Part shown: piece after piece, positions 59,477 to 64,000 of the stretch | How the letters are laid out: each line of letters opens with the position of its first letter | Position numbering within the stretch: position 1 is the first letter of the stretch | The notes under the pieces: model-generated | Databases searched by the model: none | The model's input: the letters and a program-made list of their open reading frames with translations, nothing else | What the model was told of the DNA's origin: nothing | Translations under genes and position numbers: made by a program | Source: Rubrivivax sp. | Lineage (GTDB): Bacteria; Pseudomonadota; Gammaproteobacteria; Burkholderiales; Burkholderiaceae_C | Length of the DNA stretch: 64,000 bases | Assembly (NCBI GenBank): GCA_020248945.1 | Contig: JADCGQ010000001.1 | Location: 1 to 64,000, forward strand | Direction of reading: 5' to 3'

Positions 59477-59608
59477 GTGCGCGCAAAGCCCGAGGGGATG
59501 GGTACTGACCCCACCCCCGATATGTGGGGTGGCCCGCAAAGCAGAGGGGTCATGAACACCGCGCTTGAGGCATCCTTTGCGTTCCTTTACGCATACCAGG
59601 GGTAGCTC

Positions 59609-60727
59609 TTGAAGAAGACATTTCGCGCCGCGCTCGGCGTCGTCGCCTTGGCCGCTCTTTTGGCCACCTCGGCCCAGGCCCAAACGCGCACCGCCAGTGG
59701 CAGCTACGGCGGCATCGAGTGGACCGCCCAGAGCATGTTGGTCGGCACCATTGCCACCAACGGTGGCGCTGGCACGACCATCTACACGGGTTCGATGCCC
59801 GCGTACTCGGGCGTCGTCGGCCTGTCGATGGGCGGCTTCGTGTGCACCGGCGCCTTGCTGAGCGACCGTCAATCGATCCTCACGGCAGCTCACTGCGTCG
59901 AAGGCATCGCCAACAACGCCGTGACGGCCTTCTTCCGCGATCCGAGCAGCGGCCCTGACGTGCAGCTGTACTACGGCGGCCCGGGCTACACCACCGTCGG
60001 CTCCTCGCTGGTGACGATTCACCCGCTGTACACCGGCGACGTCATTGACCAGAACGACATTGCCGTCGTTCGCCTGGCGGCCCCCGCCCCGGCCTTCGCC
60101 GACGCCTACGGCATTTACACCGGCCCCGGTCTCACCGGCCAGATCGGCAACATCACGGGCTTTGGCTCGACCTCGTCGATCGGCGGCACGGCGGGCGTCA
60201 ACACGCTCAACCCGAACCGCCTGGGCTGGTTCCGCCAAGGCGACAACGAGTTCGACTTCCGCATGGGCGACTCGATCTTCGGTGCCGGCTGGTCCACCGT
60301 TCTGGGCGAGCCGCTGGCCCAGATCCAGTACTCGTACCTTTCCGACTTCGATAACGGCTTGGCCGCCAACGATGCAGGCTGCATTGTGGCTTCCAACGGC
60401 GCCCTGGGCGGTGCAGCTGGCGCGGTGTTCTGCAACACCGGCGTCGGTGCACGCGAAGTGGGCGTCGCCGGTGGCGACTCTGGCGGCCCCTCGTTCATCG
60501 GCGGCCAGATCGCCACGGTCAACTCCTACGGCCTGAGCTTCGGCACGAGCTTCGGCGACTCCTTGAGCGGTCTGCAGTCCAGCTACGGTGAGTTCAGCGG
60601 TTACGTCCCGACCTACATCCACGCCGACTTCATCAACGCGGCGCTGGTACCCGAGCCGGGCACCTACGCGATGATGCTGGCCGGTCTGGCCGCCATGGGT
60701 CTGATGGTTCGCCGCCGCCAGGGCTGA
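59609..60727 (+). CDS. PEP-CTERM-anchored trypsin-like (S1) serine protease
   Basis: The 372-residue protein has a Sec signal (AALGVVALAALLATSAQAQ), a trypsin-fold domain with His95 (LTAAHCVEG), Asp150 (DQNDIAVVRL) and Ser291 (GGDSGGPSF), and a C-terminal PEP-CTERM sorting signal: VPEPGTYAMMLAGLAAMGLM then VRRRQG, with the PEP at 348-350. Exosortase (EpsH/XrtA) cleaves such tails and sends the protein to the cell surface or matrix. The start is TTG after an AGGGG ribosome site. The coding sequence looks less GC-biased than its neighbours. A good terminator follows. The exosortase gene is outside this window. Confidence 0.9.
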   Translation: MKKTFRAALGVVALAALLATSAQAQTRTASGSYGGIEWTAQSMLVGTIATNGGAGTTIYTGSMPAYSGVVGLSMGGFVCTGALLSDRQSILTAAHCVEGIANNAVTAFFRDPSSGPDVQLYYGGPGYTTVGSSLVTIHPLYTGDVIDQNDIAVVRLAAPAPAFADAYGIYTGPGLTGQIGNITGFGSTSSIGGTAGVNTLNPNRLGWFRQGDNEFDFRMGDSIFGAGWSTVLGEPLAQIQYSYLSDFDNGLAANDAGCIVASNGALGGAAGAVFCNTGVGAREVGVAGGDSGGPSFIGGQIATVNSYGLSFGTSFGDSLSGLQSSYGEFSGYVPTYIHADFINAALVPEPGTYAMMLAGLAAMGLMVRRRQG

Positions 60728-60746
60728 ACAGCAACCCGCTGACAAC

Positions 60747-60772
60747 AAAGCCGGCCCTCGGGCCGGCTTTTT
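60747..60772 (+). terminator. rho-independent terminator after the PEP-CTERM protease
   Basis: AAAGCCGGCC and GGCCGGCTTT form a ten-base perfect stem with a four-base loop, followed by TT on the plus strand and preceded by A on the other side. It can terminate the protease transcript and, by symmetry, the convergent gene beginning at 61987. Confidence 0.85.
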
Positions 60773-60820
60773 CGTGGGCGGGCGGCGCGCTGCACCAACG
60801 TGCCGCTCGAGCAGCGCCTG

Positions 60821-61987
60821 TCACGCCTTGCGGGCAGCGGCCTCCTCGGCCCGTGACAGCTCGAAGGTCAGCGCCTCCGGCAAGGCCACCATGATGGCGT
60901 CGCGGCCCACGCTGGTCAACTGGCGGCCGCCGATGTTGAGCACCTCGAAGGCCTTGCCCTGGTCGGAGATGCGCACGAACACCAGCGTCGGCACCTCGGT
61001 GAGCATCTCGCCGCGCAGGCGCTCGAAGGCCTCGCCGGCGATGGCGGCCTCGTAGACCACCGCGTGCGGCAGCCCGTCGGCCACCAGTTGGCGGAGTTCC
61101 TCGACCGAGGTCACGAAGTCCACCATCAGGCCCATCGGCCGCAGCGCCGTGCGCACGATGTTGCGCACCTCGCGCCGAGTTGCCAGCACCACGATGTGGC
61201 GGCCGGCCAGCGGCTGGGAGTTGTGCGCCTGCGAGCCCTGTTCCTCGGGCTGCGTTGTGCCGGGCTGCATGAGCCGCGGCGCCAGGGTCTGGGGGAACTG
61301 CAGCACCACCTTGGTCTTGCCCGGCGCGTCGCTGCGCACGAGGTCCAGGCCCAGCACCCCGGAGGTCTGTTGCAGCAGCCGCCAAGCCATGGTGTTGAGT
61401 CGGGCCTCGTGCATCGGCGCGGTATTGCCGGCCGGGGCCTCGACTTCGTCTGGGGGCTGGTGCTGGAAGGCCACCGTCAGGCAGGCGTGCGCCGGCCAGC
61501 TCTTGATCTCGACCGTCATGTCGATGCGGCCGAAGGCGTGCTCGAAACACCAGTCGAGCGTCGTCTGCAGCAGCGAGAACACCAGCGTCGAGTCGCTCAT
61601 GACCTCGGCCGACGACAGAACTTGCCGCACCTCGATGCCGCGCGAGTCGATCTCGCGGCCGCGCTGACGCAGGGCCTCGCTGAGCAGGCCCGTGAGATCG
61701 AGCCGTTCGCTGGCCAGCTGCACGCGACCGCTCGACAGCCGCACGACCTGCTGGCCCATGATGCCGGCACGCCGGGCGCGGTCGATCTCGTCGCGCAGCG
61801 CGCGCAGGCCGGCGCGGTCGATCTTGCCGGTGGCCGCCAGCGTGGTGACGCGCTCGAGTGCCGACGACAGGTGGTTGGCGACCTCGCTGCCGAGTTGTGC
61901 CACCAGGGCTTGCGAGTCGACAGACTCGACGACGCGGCGGCCCATCGCGGTAGGGGCGGTCGGGTCGGTCAGTTCGAGGCTCTTCAC
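60821..61987 (-). CDS. degenerate hybrid-kinase-like signalling protein
   Basis: The 388-residue soluble protein follows the order of a hybrid histidine kinase but appears to have lost catalysis. Residues 20-90 resemble a DHp helical pair, without an H-E-x-R/N-T-P motif. Residues 110-235 resemble an HATPase domain, but the N-box position reads LLQTTLDWCFEHAFG without the usual Asn. After a Gln/Gly linker, residues 265-388 resemble a receiver whose phospho-acceptor position is Glu313 (VVYEAAIAG). It probably acts as a scaffold or phosphorylation-independent regulator. The start is a GTG. Convergent with the PEP-CTERM protease. Confidence 0.65.
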   Translation of the reverse strand: MKSLELTDPTAPTAMGRRVVESVDSQALVAQLGSEVANHLSSALERVTTLAATGKIDRAGLRALRDEIDRARRAGIMGQQVVRLSSGRVQLASERLDLTGLLSEALRQRGREIDSRGIEVRQVLSSAEVMSDSTLVFSLLQTTLDWCFEHAFGRIDMTVEIKSWPAHACLTVAFQHQPPDEVEAPAGNTAPMHEARLNTMAWRLLQQTSGVLGLDLVRSDAPGKTKVVLQFPQTLAPRLMQPGTTQPEEQGSQAHNSQPLAGRHIVVLATRREVRNIVRTALRPMGLMVDFVTSVEELRQLVADGLPHAVVYEAAIAGEAFERLRGEMLTEVPTLVFVRISDQGKAFEVLNIGGRQLTSVGRDAIMVALPEALTFELSRAEEAAARKA

Positions 61988-62126
61988 AGGCGGGTCCGGG
62001 TGGGGTGATGGAGCCGGCGGTGCATGGCCGCTGGCGTGTAGGCCGATGAAAATGAGGTCGGCGCTTCTGGATATCTACCCCACAAACGCGGGGTGTGGCA
62101 AGCACCAAGACCGTATGTGTGGAGGA

Positions 62127-63401
62127 TCACGCGGGACCGATGACTCCTTGCGCACGCAAACGGGCGCGCTCGGCGGCACCGACGCCGAGCTCTTCGAGCA
62201 CGGCGTCGGTGTGTTCACCCAGCAGTGGCGGTGGCCGCCGCACCTGCGCCGGCGTGGCCGACAGCTTGATCGGGCTGGCCACCAGCTCGAGCGAGCGCCG
62301 GCGCGGGTGCGCCACCTGGGCGACCATGCCGCGCGAGCGCACCTGGGGGTCGGCGAAGACCTGGCCGAGGTCGTTGATCGGGCCCGCCGGCACCTTGGCC
62401 GCCTCCAGCGCTGCCAGCCAGGCGTCGCGCGGGCGCGTCAGCAGCACCGGTTGCAGCAGTGCGACCAAGGCCTCGCGGTGGCGCACGCGGGCGGCGTTGG
62501 TGGCGAAGCGCTCGTCGCCGGCGAGAGCTTCGCAGCCCGCGGCGCGGCAGAAGCGATCGAACTGCCCGTCGTTGCCCACCGCCAGGATCAGATGGCCGTC
62601 GGCGACCTCGAACACCTGGTAGGGCACGATGTTCTGGTGTGCGTTGCCGGCGCGCCGCGGCGGCTGGTGGGTGACCAGATAGTTGGCCCCCAGGTTGGCC
62701 AGCATGGCCACCTGGCTGTCGAGCAGCGCCATGTCCACCACCTGCCCCTGGCCGGTGGCGTCGCGGTGGCGCAGCGCCGCCAGGATGGCCACCGTCGCAT
62801 ACAGCCCGGTGAACAGGTCGGCCACCGCCACGCCCACCTTCTGCGGGCCGCCGCCGGGCTTGTCGTCGCGCTCGCCGGTCACGCTCATCAGCCCGCCCAG
62901 GCCCTGGATGGCGTAGTCGTAGCCGGCGCGCTCGCGGTAGGGCCCGGTCTGGCCGAACCCGGTGATCGAGCAGTAAACGAGCCGCGGGAACTCGCGTCTT
63001 AGGCTCTCGGCGTCAAGCCCGTAGCGCGCCATGTCGCCGACCTTGAAGTTCTCGACCAGCACATCGGCCTGCGCCGCGAGCCGCTTCACCAGCGCCTGGC
63101 CCGCGGGCTGCGCGAGGTCGATGGTCACCGAACGCTTGTTGCGGTTGGCGCCCAGGAAGTAGGCCGCGTCGTCAGTGTCGCGGCCCTCGTCGTCGGCCAG
63201 GAACGGCGGACCCCAGCCGCGGGTGTCGTCGCCGCCGCGCTGGCCGTCGGCCGGCGGGCGTTCGACCTTGATGACGTCGGCGCCGAGATCGGCCAGTGTC
63301 TGCGTGCACCAGGGGCCGGCGAGCACGCGCGAGAGGTCGAGCACGCGCACGCCGTCGAGCGCGCCCGGGGTCGGCAGGGTCGATGCATCCATGCGGGTCA
63401 T
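62127..63401 (-). CDS. class III (CaiB/BaiF) CoA-transferase
   Basis: The 424-residue enzyme transfers CoA between organic acids through an aspartyl-CoA intermediate. It opens GALDGVRVLDLSRVLAGPWC, has LGADVIKVERP, NRNKRSVTIDL, the catalytic Asp region 'ADVLVENFKVGDMARYGLD', GFGQTGPYRERAGYD and GQGQVVDMALLDSQVAML. Substrate is not evident (formyl, succinyl, carnitinyl and others are known). The open frame extends to 63821, but homologues begin at about MTRMDAS; ATG 63401 is chosen, ATG 63392 is the alternative. Confidence 0.92.
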   Translation of the reverse strand: MTRMDASTLPTPGALDGVRVLDLSRVLAGPWCTQTLADLGADVIKVERPPADGQRGGDDTRGWGPPFLADDEGRDTDDAAYFLGANRNKRSVTIDLAQPAGQALVKRLAAQADVLVENFKVGDMARYGLDAESLRREFPRLVYCSITGFGQTGPYRERAGYDYAIQGLGGLMSVTGERDDKPGGGPQKVGVAVADLFTGLYATVAILAALRHRDATGQGQVVDMALLDSQVAMLANLGANYLVTHQPPRRAGNAHQNIVPYQVFEVADGHLILAVGNDGQFDRFCRAAGCEALAGDERFATNAARVRHREALVALLQPVLLTRPRDAWLAALEAAKVPAGPINDLGQVFADPQVRSRGMVAQVAHPRRRSLELVASPIKLSATPAQVRRPPPLLGEHTDAVLEELGVGAAERARLRAQGVIGPA

Positions 63402-63442
63402 TGTGGCGCGGGTGCACGAGGGCGATCGCGATAATCCCGGCG

Positions 63443-64000
63443 GTGCCCAGACCCGCTTCTCCCCGTGCCCCGAACCGCCGCGCATGGGGATCGGCGGGCG
63501 CCTGCTTGGCGCTGGCGGTCGCGTTGCCGGCCTGCGCGCCGTCGCACGATTGGCGCCAGATGCGAAGCGCCGATGGCGCCGTCGAAGCGCTTTTCCCTTG
63601 CAAGCCGACGCTGCACGAGCGGCGCATCGGCCTCGCCGGCGGGCCCGTGAAGTTGTCGCTGATGGCGTGCGACACCGGCGGCCAGACCTGGGGCCTGGCC
63701 AGCGCCGAGCTCGGCGACCCGGCCCGCCGCGGCGAGGTGCTCGATGCGCTCGCGGCCGCCGCTGCCGGCAACGTGGCGGCCGCCGCGAGCACGGCTGCGC
63801 TGAGTGTTCCCGGCGCGACACCGCACCCGGGCAGCCGGCGCCTGCGGCTGGAGGGCCGGCGCCCCGATGGCCAGCCGGTGCAGATGCAGCTGGCGCTGTT
63901 CACGCATGGCACGCGTGTCTACCAGGCCACCGTGCTGGGCGAGCGCGTGTCGGACGAACTCGCCACCACGTACTTCGAGTCGCTGCGCGTACCGCCTTGA
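63443..64000 (+). CDS. putative lipoprotein, function unknown
   Basis: The 185-residue product has an N-terminal signal with lipobox (LALAVALPAC), so it is probably an anchored envelope protein. The mature region has alternating strands (AVEALFPCKPTLHERRIGLA, VKLSLMACDTG) and an alanine-rich helix, then QPVQMQLALFTHGTRVYQAT. I do not recognise the family. The GTG at 63443 is preceded by GATAAT at 63430-63435, so the mRNA may be leaderless. The stop codon is the last triplet of the window, so the gene is complete. Confidence 0.7.
   Translation: MPRPASPRAPNRRAWGSAGACLALAVALPACAPSHDWRQMRSADGAVEALFPCKPTLHERRIGLAGGPVKLSLMACDTGGQTWGLASAELGDPARRGEVLDALAAAAAGNVAAAASTAALSVPGATPHPGSRRLRLEGRRPDGQPVQMQLALFTHGTRVYQATVLGERVSDELATTYFESLRVPP

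Noticed and set aside
59477-59608. Possible sigma54 promoter upstream of the PEP-CTERM protease
   Set aside because: GG and GC dinucleotides occur in TGGCCCGCAAAGC and GGCATCCTTTGC, but with 8 rather than 10 bases between them, so the -24/-12 spacing is wrong.

Overview
The window is very GC-rich (about 70%), gene-dense DNA. Several features suggest a betaproteobacterium of the order Burkholderiales, probably near Rubrivivax, Leptothrix, Ideonella or Piscinibacter. These are close matches to Burkholderiales housekeeping proteins (tkt, gap, birA, topB, proA, ilvE, radA, ruvAB), a DUF1840 protein, a PEP-CTERM surface protein, and the short dispersed repeat around 'TTCGACAAGCTCAG' that is common in this order. 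I found no tRNA, rRNA or CRISPR array. Nearly all the very long antisense frames are GC-driven shadows of real genes.

Layout. 1-73: first codons of an IS1182-like transposase cut by the window edge. 137-11319: a soluble PAS hybrid kinase, then central carbon genes tkt and gap with a secreted TonB-C-like protein between them, a subtilisin-type exoprotease, and a minus-strand SET-birA-SPOR group. 11431-16923: topB, an AEC transporter, proA and a LemA-like protein. 16942-20666: a compact sulfide/thiol oxidation unit. Here an ArsR regulator with SqrR/BigR-like cysteines, a TlpA thioredoxin and a SoxH-like metallo-hydrolase face the flavocytochrome c pair fccA-fccB. 20686-24162: a dispersed-repeat cluster and a two-component system.

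25459-44547 is a maltodextrin/starch island of nearly 19 kb. A seven-gene minus-strand operon (malK-malE-malF-malG plus three exported GH13 enzymes) diverges from glgX-malQ. A further exported GH13 enzyme and a pullulanase-type debranching enzyme diverge from each other next door. Together the exported enzymes would cut and debranch alpha-glucans outside the cytoplasm, MalEFGK would import maltodextrins, and MalQ and GlgX would process them inside. No regulator or outer-membrane porin for the pathway is present. Short TGTA-N7-TACA palindromes and degenerate relatives at the three divergent start regions are candidate operators.

44558-64000: a PAS kinase, a zinc-finger protein, ilvE, a glycosyltransferase, a phosphoesterase, radA, a coupled HD-GYP and GGDQF/EAL pair for c-di-GMP turnover, small conserved proteins, ruvAB with a TlpA lipoprotein, a PEP-CTERM trypsin-like protease, a degenerate pseudo-hybrid kinase, a class III CoA-transferase and a lipoprotein that ends exactly at the window edge.

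The most unusual non-coding signal is a 274-bp element at 47192-47465 just upstream of ilvE. A 34-bp terminal stem encloses a 24-bp stem arm, a mini-hairpin and a 19-bp stem arm with no unpaired linker between them. It is bordered by CTAG, and its insertion point coincides with the ilvE -10 box and the stop codon of the neighbouring gene. It looks like a non-autonomous foldback/MITE-like element or a structured RNA, and I do not recognise it as a described family.
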